Assembly: GCF_001425745.1 (NCBI RefSeq)
Contig: NZ_LMDF01000005.1
Location: 480,829-544,828, forward strand
DNA length: 64,000 bases
Direction of reading: 5' to 3'
DNA from: Caulobacter sp. Root343
GTDB lineage: Bacteria > Pseudomonadota > Alphaproteobacteria > Caulobacterales > Caulobacteraceae
Below are positions 1 to 10,374 of this stretch, piece by piece (within the stretch, counting starts at the first letter, position 1; each line of letters opens with the position of its first letter). The position numbers were made by a program, and so were the translations under genes. The notes beneath the pieces were generated by a model. It saw only the letters and a list, made by a program, of their open reading frames with translations. It made no database searches and had not been told where the DNA came from.

Positions 1-73
1 CGAAGGCGGAGCCGCCGAGCGCCAGCAGCAGCGTGGCGACCGCGGCGGCCTTGAACAGGCGGTTCATGCGCAT
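1..73 (-). CDS. Partial exported protein (N-terminus only)
   Basis: A minus-strand reading frame starts at an ATG at 73 (or a second ATG at 67) and runs off the window edge. The visible 24 residues begin MRMNRLFKAAAVATLLLALG, which is a basic start followed by a hydrophobic stretch, as in a Sec signal peptide. It starts only 4 to 10 bases after the stop codon of the GH51 arabinofuranosidase, so the two are almost certainly one operon, and the product is probably another exported polysaccharide-processing protein. That role is inferred from position only; nothing of the mature protein is visible. Confidence 0.6.
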   Translation of the reverse strand, partial: MRMNRLFKAAAVATLLLALGGSAF

Positions 74-77
74 CGCC

Positions 78-1652
78 CTACTTCGCCGGGTCCAGGCCGA
101 TCACGGTCACCGAGTGCGGCGGCAGCTCGAGCACCGCGGCCTTGCCGCTGGCCTTCACGGCGATCGGCTTGGGCGCCACCCGGGTGGGGGCCTCGAACGT
201 GTTGAAGCTGCCCATCTGGTCGCCGGACAAGGTCTCGCCCTTGGCGCCCGCCGCGACATAGCCGGCCACGGCGGCGTCGATGCGCAGCGGCTGGTTAGGA
301 TCCAGGTTGGTCAGGGACAGCCACAGCTTGCCGTCCTTGCCGACCGCGGCGACGGCGTCCAGGCGCGGCAGGCTGACGTCGCCCGCCTTGTAAGTCCCAG
401 CGTCGTAGGCCAGCGGCACGAACCGGGCGTCCTGGAACGGCGTGTACATCCGGAACACGTGATAGGTCGGCGTCAGCAGCATCTTCTCGCCGCTGGTCAG
501 GACCATGGCCTGCAGGACGTTGACCATCTGGGCGACGTTGGCGCCCTTCACCCGGTCGGCGTGGCGCGCGAAGATGTTGAGGTTCAGGGCCGCGACGATG
601 GCGTCGCGTTGGGTGCTCTGCTGATAGAGCGACGAGCCGGGCGCGCCGTCCTCGACCTTGAACCAGGTCCCCCACTCGTCGACGAACAGGCCGACCTTCT
701 TCTCGGGGTCGTACTTGTCCATGATCGCGACGTGCTTGCTGACCAGCTCCTCCATCCACAGGGTGGTCTTCAGCAGGGATGCGTACTTGGCCTCGTCGAA
801 GCCGGTCGCCTGCTCGCTGGCCTTGGGCCAGGTGTAGCTGTGCAGGGAAAGGCCATCGATGTCCCAGCTCCACACCTTCTTGGACCAGGCCTGCATCACC
901 GTCTCGGTCCAGGCGTAGTCGTCGCGGTCGGGGCCGACCGCGATCTTCAGCATCTTCTGGTCGCCGGTCTTCTGGGCCGGGTTGTAGTTCTTGGCGAAGT
1001 TCGAGAACCGCCGCATGTCGTGGACGTATTCGGCGGCCGTCATCGAGCCGCCGCAGCCCCAGGACTCGTTGCCCAGGCCCAGCATCGCCACCGTGTAAGG
1101 CTTGTCGCGGCCATTGGCGGCCCGCAGCTTGCCCAGCTCGGTCGGCTGGTCGGTGGTCATGTATTCCAGCCAGTCGGCCGCTTCCTGCGGCGTCCCCGCC
1201 CCGACATTCACCGAGACATAGGCCCGCGACCCGATCTGGTCGACGAAGTCCATGAATTCGTGAGTGCCGAACGCGTTGGTCTCCAGAACGCCGCCCCAGC
1301 TGGAATTGATCGTCGCCGGGCGATCCTTCCCGACGCCCTTCTTCCAGTGGTACTCGTCGGCGTAGCAGCCGCCCGGCCAGCGGACGTTCGGGATCTTCAG
1401 CGCCTTCAGGGCTCCGACGACGTCGTTGCGGACGCCGCGGGTGTTGGGGATCTTCGAATCCGGCCCGACCCAAACGCCTTCGTAGACGCCGCGGCCAAGG
1501 TGCTCGGCGAATTGTCCGAGTATATTCCTATTGATGACCGGGCCGGGCTTGGCGGCATCCGCCGTCACGGTGATCTCGGGCGTGGCGGCCTGGGCGGAAA
1601 GCGCCATCGCGGCGGCGATGACAAGCGGCGCGGCGAACCCAAACGGCCTCAT
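78..1652 (-). CDS. Exported alpha-L-arabinofuranosidase, GH51
   Basis: This 524-residue protein should release alpha-linked arabinofuranose side chains from arabinoxylan or arabinan oligosaccharides in the periplasm or outside the cell. Residues 1-22 form a Sec signal peptide ending near AQA. The catalytic barrel follows. GLGNES places the acid/base at Glu196 and FVDEWG places the nucleophile at Glu326, both standard for clan GH-A family 51. The length matches single-domain-plus-beta-sandwich GH51 enzymes. A second minus-strand gene follows within 10 bases. A LacI-type palindrome lies about 90 bases upstream of the start codon, which suggests sugar-responsive control. Family assignment is firm; the exact substrate is inferred. 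Confidence 0.93.
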   Translation of the reverse strand: MRPFGFAAPLVIAAAMALSAQAATPEITVTADAAKPGPVINRNILGQFAEHLGRGVYEGVWVGPDSKIPNTRGVRNDVVGALKALKIPNVRWPGGCYADEYHWKKGVGKDRPATINSSWGGVLETNAFGTHEFMDFVDQIGSRAYVSVNVGAGTPQEAADWLEYMTTDQPTELGKLRAANGRDKPYTVAMLGLGNESWGCGGSMTAAEYVHDMRRFSNFAKNYNPAQKTGDQKMLKIAVGPDRDDYAWTETVMQAWSKKVWSWDIDGLSLHSYTWPKASEQATGFDEAKYASLLKTTLWMEELVSKHVAIMDKYDPEKKVGLFVDEWGTWFKVEDGAPGSSLYQQSTQRDAIVAALNLNIFARHADRVKGANVAQMVNVLQAMVLTSGEKMLLTPTYHVFRMYTPFQDARFVPLAYDAGTYKAGDVSLPRLDAVAAVGKDGKLWLSLTNLDPNQPLRIDAAVAGYVAAGAKGETLSGDQMGSFNTFEAPTRVAPKPIAVKASGKAAVLELPPHSVTVIGLDPAK

Positions 1653-1740
1653 GACGATTTCCGATCCCTAGTGTTTTTGTCTGACTATTTGCAGCCTAAA
1701 TGGCAGCGGTGGGCGATTGTCAAGATCGAGACACGAATAA

Positions 1741-1754
1741 TGATATCGTTATCA
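1741..1754. promoter_or_regulatory. Possible LacI-family operator upstream of the GH51 gene
   Basis: The sequence TGATATCGTTATCA is an inverted repeat (TGATA...TATCA) around a central CG, the layout of LacI/GalR-family operators. It is about 89 bases upstream of the GH51 start. It differs from the XylR operator found before xylX, so a different LacI-family protein may bind here. No obvious -35/-10 pair could be fixed. Confidence 0.45.
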
Positions 1755-1757
1755 CAA

Positions 1758-2003
1758 ATCCCTCTCTCATCGAGAGAGGGAGGGGCCCGCCGCCGGCAGG
1801 CGGTGGGAGGGTGAGAGGTTACACTCTCTCAGAATGAAGTTCGGGGGAGGACTAAGGGCGGCGCACGCGGCGTCCAGGCGAGGGTTCGCCCGCGCCTCGC
1901 TGCAAGCATCTTGAACTGAATGGAGGCTTTCCGGCTGGCGGTGAAACCTCTCACCCTCCCACCGCTACGCGGCGGGCCCCTCCCTCTCTCTCAGAGAGAG
2001 GGA
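1758..2003. repeat. Inverted pair of CCTCTCYC-rich palindromic repeats
   Basis: A unit of about 58 bases at 1758-1816 (arms CTCTCATCGAGAG, then GGGGCCCGCC, then GGTGGGAGGGTGAGAGGTT) recurs in reverse orientation at 1944-2003. The two could also pair with each other into one long hairpin. Related units occur at 21625-21788 and 31602-31661. They are noncoding, and I place them with the bacterial intergenic palindrome families; the function is unknown. Confidence 0.7.
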
Positions 2004-2021
2004 ACTCGGTGGTTCACAACG

Positions 2022-2050
2022 AAAAACGCCCCGGCCTTGCGACCGGGGCG
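2022..2050 (-). terminator. Rho-independent terminator after rpoD
   Basis: Read on the minus strand, CGCCCCGG pairs with CCGGGGCG around an eight-base loop and is followed by TTTTTC. It lies about 29 bases beyond the rpoD stop codon. Confidence 0.85.
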
Positions 2051-2078
2051 TCTTGTGTTCTGACCGAAGTCCGGACGC

Positions 2079-4034
<1,956 letters not shown>

Positions 4035-4473
4035 CAAGCTCTCCGAAATCGACACCGCCGTCTGTGCAAGAGCGGCGCCGAAAAAATCCGTTTCGAAAAG
4101 GCCTTACCAGCCCGGCCAGCGCTGTGACTCAGCGCACTCCCAAGGATCACGTTCCCGTCAGAAGCCGTCCGGCCACGCGCTCAATCGCCATGTGGAAGGG
4201 CTCCGCGGGAAACCCGGCGGAGGCCGTAAGGCGTGAACGCGGCCTGACGCCTCCCTGTTCGGGTAGACGACCACTGGGGACCTGGGGCCGCGGCGAGGGT
4301 GACATCCTATTTCGATGAGGGCGCGCGCAACGGCGGCCCGAGCGATGTCAATCAGCTGCTTGGCAAATCCTTGAGTCGGCATGTGGCTTTGGGTGACGCC
4401 GGTGTCAAGATGGGACGGAAGGTTCCGGTCACATATATTGACGGCTGTGGCGCTGCTTTTTGCGCGCTGTGGC
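4035..4473 (-). promoter_or_regulatory. Upstream region of rpoD
   Basis: This 439-base gap between dnaG and rpoD has no credible gene and presumably holds rpoD promoters. Two TTGACA hexamers are visible on the minus strand (complement of 4403-4408 and 4346-4351), but neither has a good -10 element at 16-18 bases. The ribosome binding site GGAGAG lies just before the rpoD start. A 74-codon open frame inside it lacks coding character and was rejected. Confidence 0.5.
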
Positions 4474-6408
4474 CTAGTGCAGCACCTGCGACACCAGCTC
4501 GGGATCGGTCCAGCCGCCGCTGTCGATCAGCCGCTTCACCGCGTCGCGCTCGGTCTTCAGGCGGATCAGGGTGTTGGAGTCGCCCTCGTGGGCCAGGTCG
4601 GTCTTGGCCTCGTCGACCGCCCGCTCGAGGGCCGTCAAGCGGATCAGCAGGTCGAACGCCTGCGACCAAAGGCCACGGATCGCCGCCTCCGGGCTCTGGG
4701 CCGCGCTCTGGCCGGCGTCCAGCGCCTTCACGTGGGCGGCCGAGCGCTCCAGGGCGGCCAGGGTCGCGTCGTCGTAGCCGACCGAGGCCAGGCGCCCGCG
4801 CAGCATCTTGGTTTCGACGTGGTCGGCGTCCATGCGCAGGTTGACCAGCTCGTGGGCGATGGCGTCCAGGCGGTGATCGCCGAAGCCCTGGGCCATCAGC
4901 ACCTCGATCCGGTCGTCGACCACCTTGGGATCGCGGAGCGCGGCGACCAGCAGCGCGGCCGAGAACGGGCGCGGGGCCTGCTGCAGGACCTGGGCGGCAT
5001 GGCGGCCTTCGGGCGTCGAGCCGGCCAGCGGCGGGGTCTTGCCGAAGCGGCGCGGCCCGTTGTTGTCCCAGCGTTGCCGCGAGAGCGCCCGGCCCGCGTC
5101 GCTGGCGTCGGCCTTGACCCGCCGCGCCGCCCGCATCTCGTCGAGGCGGTCCAGCAGCTCTTCCTTGTAGGCGTGGGCCAGGTCCTTGTCGGCGATCGTC
5201 GCCGCCAGGGTGCGCAGCCGGACCTTCAGGTTGGTGCGCTGCTCGGGCGTATCGAAGGGCTCGATCTCCCTCTCGCGTTCGAACAAAGCCTGGACGAACG
5301 GCTTGGTGTCGTTGAGCTGGGCCTTCAGCGCCGCCGGCCCCTGCTCGCGCAGCACGTCGTCGGGATCCTTGCCGCCGACCGGCATCGAGAACCGGAACGA
5401 ACGGCCGGGCTTCAAGAGCGGCAGGGCGCGGTCGATCGAGCGGTGGGCGGCGCGCTGGCCGGCCTTGTCGCCGTCGAAGCACAGGGTCGGTTCGGGATGC
5501 AGGCGCCACAGGGCCTCCATCTGCTCCTCGGTCAGGGCCGTGCCCATGGCCGCCACGGCCGGGACGCCCGCCCGCTGGCAGGCGATGACGTCCATATAGC
5601 CCTCGACGACCACCATCGGCGGCTTCTCGCCACCGCTCTGGCCGGCGTGCAGGATCTTGCGGGCCTCGAACAGGCCGTACAACACCCGACTCTTATGGAA
5701 GAGGCTGGTCTCGGGACCGTTCAGGTACTTGGCGCGGGCCTGCGGATCCATGGCCCGGCCGCCGAACGACACGACCTTCCCCCGGCCGTCGGTGATCGGG
5801 AAGATGATCCGGTCGCGGAAGCGGTCATAGGGCTGACCGCCGTCCTCGGGCGCGATCAGCACGCCGGCGTCGACCAGGTCGCCCGGCTTGGCCCCCTTGG
5901 CGATCAGATAGTCCTTCAGGCCGGTGCGGTTGTTCGGCGCGAAGCCGACGTGGAAGCGGGCCCACTCGCTCTCGGGCAGGCCGCGTTTTTCAAGGTAGGC
6001 GCGCGCCTCCTTGCCCACGGGCCGGCGCAGCTCGCTCTCGAACCAGGCGGCGGCCAGCTCCATCCAGTCGCCCAGGGACGAGCGTTTCTGCTCCTCGCGG
6101 GCGGCGCGCGGATCGACCTCGGGCAGGCTCATGCCCGCCTCGGACGCCAGCCGCTCGACCGCCTCGGCGAAGGTCAGCCGCTCGGTCTCCTGCAGGAAAC
6201 TGATGATGTCGCCGTGCTTGCCGCTGGAGAAGCAGTGGTAGAAGCCCTTCTCGTCGTTGACGAAGAACGACGGGCTCTTTTCCTTGGTGAACGGCGACAG
6301 CCCCGCGTACTCGCGCCCCTGCCGGCGCAGCTTCACCGTCTTGCCGACCACGTCGGACGGGCGAAGGCGGGACTTCAGTTCTTCGAGGAAGCGGTCGTCG
6401 AAACGCAT
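4474..6408 (-). CDS. dnaG: DNA primase DnaG
   Basis: The 644-residue enzyme makes RNA primers for replication in partnership with the DnaB helicase. The N-terminal zinc-finger-like domain (residues 1-100) is followed by the RNA polymerase core with the Toprim motifs VVVEGYMDVIA and CFDGDKAG, and a C-terminal helicase-binding domain. In the zinc ribbon three of the four usual ligands appear changed: Ser38 for Cys, Thr41 for His and Ser62 for Cys, with only Cys59 left (YHCFSSGKHGD). As I recall, other alphaproteobacterial primases show similar losses, so this is probably not a defect. It lies upstream of rpoD and diverges from the BON-domain gene. Confidence 0.97.
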   Translation of the reverse strand: MRFDDRFLEELKSRLRPSDVVGKTVKLRRQGREYAGLSPFTKEKSPSFFVNDEKGFYHCFSSGKHGDIISFLQETERLTFAEAVERLASEAGMSLPEVDPRAAREEQKRSSLGDWMELAAAWFESELRRPVGKEARAYLEKRGLPESEWARFHVGFAPNNRTGLKDYLIAKGAKPGDLVDAGVLIAPEDGGQPYDRFRDRIIFPITDGRGKVVSFGGRAMDPQARAKYLNGPETSLFHKSRVLYGLFEARKILHAGQSGGEKPPMVVVEGYMDVIACQRAGVPAVAAMGTALTEEQMEALWRLHPEPTLCFDGDKAGQRAAHRSIDRALPLLKPGRSFRFSMPVGGKDPDDVLREQGPAALKAQLNDTKPFVQALFEREREIEPFDTPEQRTNLKVRLRTLAATIADKDLAHAYKEELLDRLDEMRAARRVKADASDAGRALSRQRWDNNGPRRFGKTPPLAGSTPEGRHAAQVLQQAPRPFSAALLVAALRDPKVVDDRIEVLMAQGFGDHRLDAIAHELVNLRMDADHVETKMLRGRLASVGYDDATLAALERSAAHVKALDAGQSAAQSPEAAIRGLWSQAFDLLIRLTALERAVDEAKTDLAHEGDSNTLIRLKTERDAVKRLIDSGGWTDPELVSQVLH

Positions 6409-6619
6409 CTAGGAGTGGGCGGCGCGCGAGAAGTTAACGCGTTACCATATGGGGACGCCCTGCGTCCGTATCGGTCGCCAGCCATGTTCCACAGCTTTGT
6501 GCACAGTTTTGGCCCGCAGATCTCAAGCTCGGCACTAGGAACACCGTTTCCGGCCCGTCCGTTTTGAACGTTGGGGCGCCTCGACGCGCCCTTCGCCCAG
6601 AACGCCACGGAGAAGACCC

Positions 6620-7516
6620 ATGCCGCAAAGATGGAACGATCACGAAGGCCGCTTCGACGTCGAGCCGGACCGCGACCTCGACCAGGACCGAGGCTACGGC
6701 TACGACGCCTCTCGCCGGGCCGACCCGGCCTATGACAACGCCTATCGCGGCGGCCGCCGACGCGGCGGCGGCCAGTTCCTGCGCGCGGCCCAGCAGGGCG
6801 GCGACATCGGCTATGGCCGGGTGCGTTCGAGCGCGGACTATGGCGCCGGCGCCGGCGGCTATCGGCAGCCGGGCGACTGGGGCCGCGTGGGCGGCCACGA
6901 TTTCGGCGGCGCGACCGGCGACTACGGCGCCAGCGGCTATTCCGGCCCGACGGCCGACTATGGCGACGAGCGCTATTTCGACCACCGCGACCGGGACCGC
7001 TACGACTATGGCGACCCCAGCGGCGAGCGCGGCTATCGCGCCTTCGCCCCGCGTCGCCCCCGCCCGCCGTACGAAGCGGGTCACGAGGAGCGCACCTGGT
7101 TCGACCGCGCGCGCGACGAGGTCTCCTCGTGGATGGGCGACCACGACGCCTTGCATCGGCGCGAGCACGACGCCGTCGCGCGCGGCGAGCACCGGGGCCG
7201 CGGGCCCAAGGGCTACCGTCGCTCGGACGAACGGATCCGCGAGGATGTCAGCGACCGCCTGACCGACGACTCCTGGCTGGACGCCGCCGGCATCGAGGTT
7301 TCGGTGTCGAACGCCGACGTGACCCTGTCGGGCACGGTCCGCTCACGCGAGGACAAGAAGCGCGCCGAAGCCCTGGCCGAGCGCGTCTCGGGCGTCGACA
7401 ACGTCCAGAACAACCTGCGGGTCGATCGCGGAACGGAGGCCGGGATAGCCACTGGGACGGATCGAGACACGGACCGGCCCGCGCCGATCGTGCCGCTGTC
7501 CGACCCGATGGGCTGA
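6620..7516 (+). CDS. BON-domain protein with low-complexity N-terminus
   Basis: This 298-residue protein has a hydrophilic N-terminal half rich in Gly, Tyr, Arg and Asp (residues 1-150, with repeated DYG and GGY patterns). A conserved stretch of the type WFDRARDEVSSWMGD and GRGPKGYRRSDERI follows, then a BON domain from about residue 200 to 270. BON domains occur in periplasmic or cell-envelope proteins and are thought to bind phospholipid or help stress tolerance. No signal peptide or membrane segment is visible, so the location is uncertain. The start ATG at 6620 has AGGAG-like purines (CACGGAGAAG) upstream. It diverges from dnaG and ends just before a palindromic repeat. The molecular role is unknown. 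Confidence 0.85.
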   Translation: MPQRWNDHEGRFDVEPDRDLDQDRGYGYDASRRADPAYDNAYRGGRRRGGGQFLRAAQQGGDIGYGRVRSSADYGAGAGGYRQPGDWGRVGGHDFGGATGDYGASGYSGPTADYGDERYFDHRDRDRYDYGDPSGERGYRAFAPRRPRPPYEAGHEERTWFDRARDEVSSWMGDHDALHRREHDAVARGEHRGRGPKGYRRSDERIREDVSDRLTDDSWLDAAGIEVSVSNADVTLSGTVRSREDKKRAEALAERVSGVDNVQNNLRVDRGTEAGIATGTDRDTDRPAPIVPLSDPMG

Positions 7517-7521
7517 CGCAA

Positions 7522-7641
7522 GATCCTCCCCCGCGATGCGGGGGAGGTGGCCCGGAGGGCCGGAGGGGGCCAGCTCGGCTTAAATCGGCGCTTGCCCCCT
7601 CAGTCGCTCCGCGACAGCTCCCCCGCTCGCGGGGGAGCATC
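7522..7641. repeat. Palindromic intergenic repeat
   Basis: The left part contains CCTCCCCCGC...GCGGGGGAGG and the right part GCTCCCCCGC...GCGGGGGAGC, joined by GGCCCGGAGGGCC and a short AT-richer core. The whole 120 bases can fold into two hairpins or one long cruciform. A partial copy lies at 43799-43823. It is noncoding. Confidence 0.7.
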
Positions 7642-7814
7642 TATTTCGGGTTGCCGATCGGTCGCTAAGTTTCGGGGCTGAAACGAAAAGTCGTCCCTGT
7701 ACCCATGTTCTGCTTGTCGAGGCCAACTTGCCCTCGACAAGCCGGGGTTAACGCCACAAACATCCCGACTTCTCGCCGCGGGAGGCACGCCCGCGCGCCG
7801 CATTGGGGTGTTTC

Positions 7815-9746
7815 GTGAAAGCGCTGTTCTTCTCCGTCTCCGTCCTGTCCCTGGTCGCGACCGCGGCCCTGGCTCAAACGCAGCCGCTGCCGGAGTCGGC
7901 CCCGCCCACCCCGCCGATCGCGGCCCCGCGCGACGTCCCCTATGCCGGGACGCTGAAGCTCACCGTCGACGCCACCGACCTGGACCGCAAGATCTGGAAC
8001 GTCACCACGACCATGCCGGTCAACAAGGCCGGCGACTTCGTGTTCCTGTATCCCCAGTGGGTCCCGGGCGGCCACTCGCCGCGCAACGATCTCGACAAGC
8101 TGGCCGGCCTGGTGGTCACGGCCAACGGCAAGCGCATTCCGTGGGTGCGTGACGTGGTCGAGGTCAGCGCCTTCCACGTCGACGTCCCGGCCGGCGTCAC
8201 CGAGCTGCAGATCAGCTACCAGTTCCTGACCGCCGTCGAGGGCAAGGTCGGCCGCATCGAGGTCACGCCCGAGATGCTGAACCTGCAATGGCTGCAGGTG
8301 ACGATGTACCCGGCCGGCTACTACACTCGCCAGATCCCGATCGAGGCCAGCGTCAAGCTGCCGGACGGCTGGAAGCTGGCCACCGCCTTGGAGACGGCCA
8401 AGACCGACGGCCCGGTCACGACCTTCAAGACCACCACGGTCGAGACCCTGGTCGACTCGCCGATCTTCGCCGGCAAGTACTTCAAGTCGATCGACCTGGA
8501 TCCGACCGGCCCGGCCCCGGTGCGCCTGAACCTGGTCGCCGACCGTCCCGAATATCTGGAAGCCAAGCCCGAGCAGATCCAGATCCACAAGGACCTCGTC
8601 CAGCAGGCCTACAAGCTGTACGGCTCGCACCACTACGACCACTACGACTTCCTGGTGGCGATGTCCGACAACCTGGGCGGCATCGGCCTGGAGCACCATC
8701 GCTCTTCGGAAAACCGGGTCGCGCCGAAATACTTCACCGAGTGGGACAAGAACTTCGTCGGCCGCGACCTGCTCAGCCACGAATACACCCACTCGTGGAA
8801 CGGCAAGTTCCGTCGCGCCGCCGACCTGTGGACCCCGAACCTGAACGTGCCGATGCGCGACAGCATGATGTGGGTCTACGAGGGCCAGACCCAGTACTGG
8901 GGCAACGTCCTGGCCGCCCGCTCGGGCCTGCTGACCAAGCAACAGGCCATGGACTCGATCGCCGCCACCGCCGCGCTCTACGACAACCGCCGCGGCCGCG
9001 ACTGGCGTCCGGTGCAGGACACCACCAACGACCCGATCATCGCCAACCGCAAGCCGCTGTCGTGGCTCAGCTGGCAGCGCAGCGAGGACTACTATTCCGA
9101 AGGCCTGCTGGTCTGGCTCGACGCCGACACCCTGATCCGCGAGAAGACCGGCGGCAAGAAGTCGCTGGACGACTTCGCCAAGGCCTTCTTCGGCGTCGAC
9201 AACGGCTCGTACGTGCCGCACACCTACACGTTCGAGACCGTGGTCGACACGCTGAACGGCGTCTACGCCTATGACTGGGCCAGCTTCCTGAAGACCCGTA
9301 TCCAGGAGGTCCAGGAGAAGGGCCCGCTGGATGGCCTGGCGCGCGGCGGCTACAAGCTGGTCTATACCGACACCCCGACCGAGTTCATGAAGTCGGCCGA
9401 GACCAAGGCCAAGAACACCCCGCTCAGCTACTCGCTGGGCCTGACGGTGGGTTCGGACGGCGTGCTGACCGACGTGCAGTGGGGCGGTCCGGCGTTCAAG
9501 GCCGGCCTGACCCAGGGCCTGACGGTCGTGGCGGTCAACGGCGAGGCCTTCGACGGCGACAAGCTGAAGGCGGCGGTCACCGCGGCCTCCAAGCCGGACG
9601 GCCAACTGGTCGAGCTGCTGCTCAAGGACGGCAGCCGCTACAAGATGGTCAAGATCGACTATCGCGGCGGCCTGCGCTACCCGCGCCTGGAGAAGGTCGC
9701 CGGCGTTCCCAGCCGCCTGGACGACATTCTGACGCCGCGCAAATAG
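7815..9746 (+). CDS. Exported M61-family metallopeptidase with PDZ domain
   Basis: This protein of about 643 residues resembles glycyl-aminopeptidase-type M61 peptidases. A GTG start at 7815 is preferred over a TTG at 7803 because it follows GGGGTG and directly begins the signal peptide (MKALFFSVSVLSLVATAALA). The N-terminal M61 beta-domain (about residues 40-210) precedes the gluzincin core: HEYTH gives zinc ligands His322 and His326 with catalytic Glu323, and Glu356 in YEGQTQYW is the likely third ligand. A PDZ domain follows at about 530-610. It should act in the periplasm on peptides with small N-terminal residues. A second, more divergent M61 gene lies at 46091-47812. Confidence 0.92.
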   Translation: MKALFFSVSVLSLVATAALAQTQPLPESAPPTPPIAAPRDVPYAGTLKLTVDATDLDRKIWNVTTTMPVNKAGDFVFLYPQWVPGGHSPRNDLDKLAGLVVTANGKRIPWVRDVVEVSAFHVDVPAGVTELQISYQFLTAVEGKVGRIEVTPEMLNLQWLQVTMYPAGYYTRQIPIEASVKLPDGWKLATALETAKTDGPVTTFKTTTVETLVDSPIFAGKYFKSIDLDPTGPAPVRLNLVADRPEYLEAKPEQIQIHKDLVQQAYKLYGSHHYDHYDFLVAMSDNLGGIGLEHHRSSENRVAPKYFTEWDKNFVGRDLLSHEYTHSWNGKFRRAADLWTPNLNVPMRDSMMWVYEGQTQYWGNVLAARSGLLTKQQAMDSIAATAALYDNRRGRDWRPVQDTTNDPIIANRKPLSWLSWQRSEDYYSEGLLVWLDADTLIREKTGGKKSLDDFAKAFFGVDNGSYVPHTYTFETVVDTLNGVYAYDWASFLKTRIQEVQEKGPLDGLARGGYKLVYTDTPTEFMKSAETKAKNTPLSYSLGLTVGSDGVLTDVQWGGPAFKAGLTQGLTVVAVNGEAFDGDKLKAAVTAASKPDGQLVELLLKDGSRYKMVKIDYRGGLRYPRLEKVAGVPSRLDDILTPRK

Positions 9747-9800
9747 CGACATTCGCGCGCAGGTTGCGAGCGGTTCGCGGCCTGCGACGAAATGCGGAAG

Positions 9801-9834
9801 GGCGGGAAGCCGACACTTGTGTCAGCTTTCCGCC
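9801..9834. other. Imperfect hairpin after the M61 gene
   Basis: GGCGGGAAGCCGACAC and GTGTCAGCTTTCCGCC can pair with few mismatches around a two-base loop. It lacks a T run. It may protect the 3' end of the message or be a remnant of a repeat. The rest of 9747-9860 shows nothing recognisable. Confidence 0.5.
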
Positions 9835-9860
9835 TGTTCAAACCCTCTGAACGCGTACCG

Positions 9861-9901
9861 AAAAAGGGCCCGCTCCCTCTCCCAAAGGCGGGCCCTTTTT
9901 T
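9861..9901 (+). terminator. Rho-independent terminator
   Basis: GGGCCCGC (9866-9873) pairs with GCGGGCCC (9888-9895) and is followed by TTTTTT, with AAAAA on the other flank, so it could work in both directions. It ends the M61 transcript and isolates the blaI-type operon downstream. Confidence 0.9.
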
Positions 9902-9948
9902 ACGCCGGGACCTCAGGCTCACGGATTACGGCGAGTTCACTAGATCCG

Positions 9949-9974
9949 CTACGCATGTAGCGCTACACCTGTAG
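9949..9974. promoter_or_regulatory. Tandem BlaI-type operators
   Basis: CTACGCATGTAG (9949-9960) and CTACACCTGTAG (9963-9974) are two dyads of the TACA-N2-TGTA type bound by BlaI/MecI repressors, separated by two bases. They lie 26 bases before the GTG start of the BlaI-family gene, so autoregulation of the blaI-blaR operon is very likely. Confidence 0.8.
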
Positions 9975-9999
9975 CGTCAACAGCCGCGCGGAGACCGTC

Positions 10000-10374
10000 G
10001 TGATCGAATCCCTGCCCAGACGCGAACGCGAGGTGTTCGAAGCGCTGTGCCGGCTGGAGGCCAGCACCACCGCCGGCGTCCGCAACGCCCTGTCCGACCC
10101 GCTCAGCGACTCCGCCGTCCGCACCATGCTGGCGCGGCTGGAGGCCAAGGGCCTGGTCGAGCGCACGGCTGGCCCCGACGGTTTCCTGTATCGCCCCGCC
10201 CAGCAGACCGAGGCAGTCGCCGCCGGCGCCCTGCGGCGGATGATCGACACCTTCTTCGCCGGCTCGGCCGCCAGCGCCGCCACCGCCCTACTGGGCCTTG
10301 GCCAACGCCTCACGCCCGAGGAGGCCGCCGCCCTGGAGCGGGTCATCGACAAGGCCGTGGAGCGCAAACCATGA
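10000..10374 (+). CDS. BlaI/MecI-family transcriptional repressor
   Basis: The 124-residue protein begins at a GTG and has the winged helix of the BlaI family (PRREREVFEALCRLEASTTAGV, then SAVRTMLARLEAKGLVER), followed by a dimerisation region. Repressors of this type are cleaved or released when a partner M56 membrane peptidase senses a signal. The stop codon overlaps the ATG of the M56 gene (ATGA), so the two are translationally coupled. Tandem dyads just upstream are its likely own operators. No beta-lactamase is nearby, so the target genes are unknown. Confidence 0.92.
   Translation: MIESLPRREREVFEALCRLEASTTAGVRNALSDPLSDSAVRTMLARLEAKGLVERTAGPDGFLYRPAQQTEAVAAGALRRMIDTFFAGSAASAATALLGLGQRLTPEEAAALERVIDKAVERKP

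Larger units (their letters stand above)
1653..2078. other. Intergenic region between the GH51 gene and rpoD
   Basis: This 426-base stretch has no convincing gene. It holds the upstream control region of the GH51 gene, two inverted copies of a CTCTC/GAGAG-rich palindromic repeat, and the terminator after rpoD. An apparent open frame covering much of it is a by-product of high GC content. Confidence 0.7.

Noticed and set aside
4158..4382. A 74-codon frame in the rpoD upstream region
   Set aside because: No family resemblance, no ribosome binding site, and proline/arginine-rich composition typical of noncoding frames.
9955..9966. TGTAGCGCTACA resembling the XylR operator core TAGCGCTA
   Set aside because: It is the junction of two BlaI dyads directly before a blaI gene and does not match XylR beyond the core.
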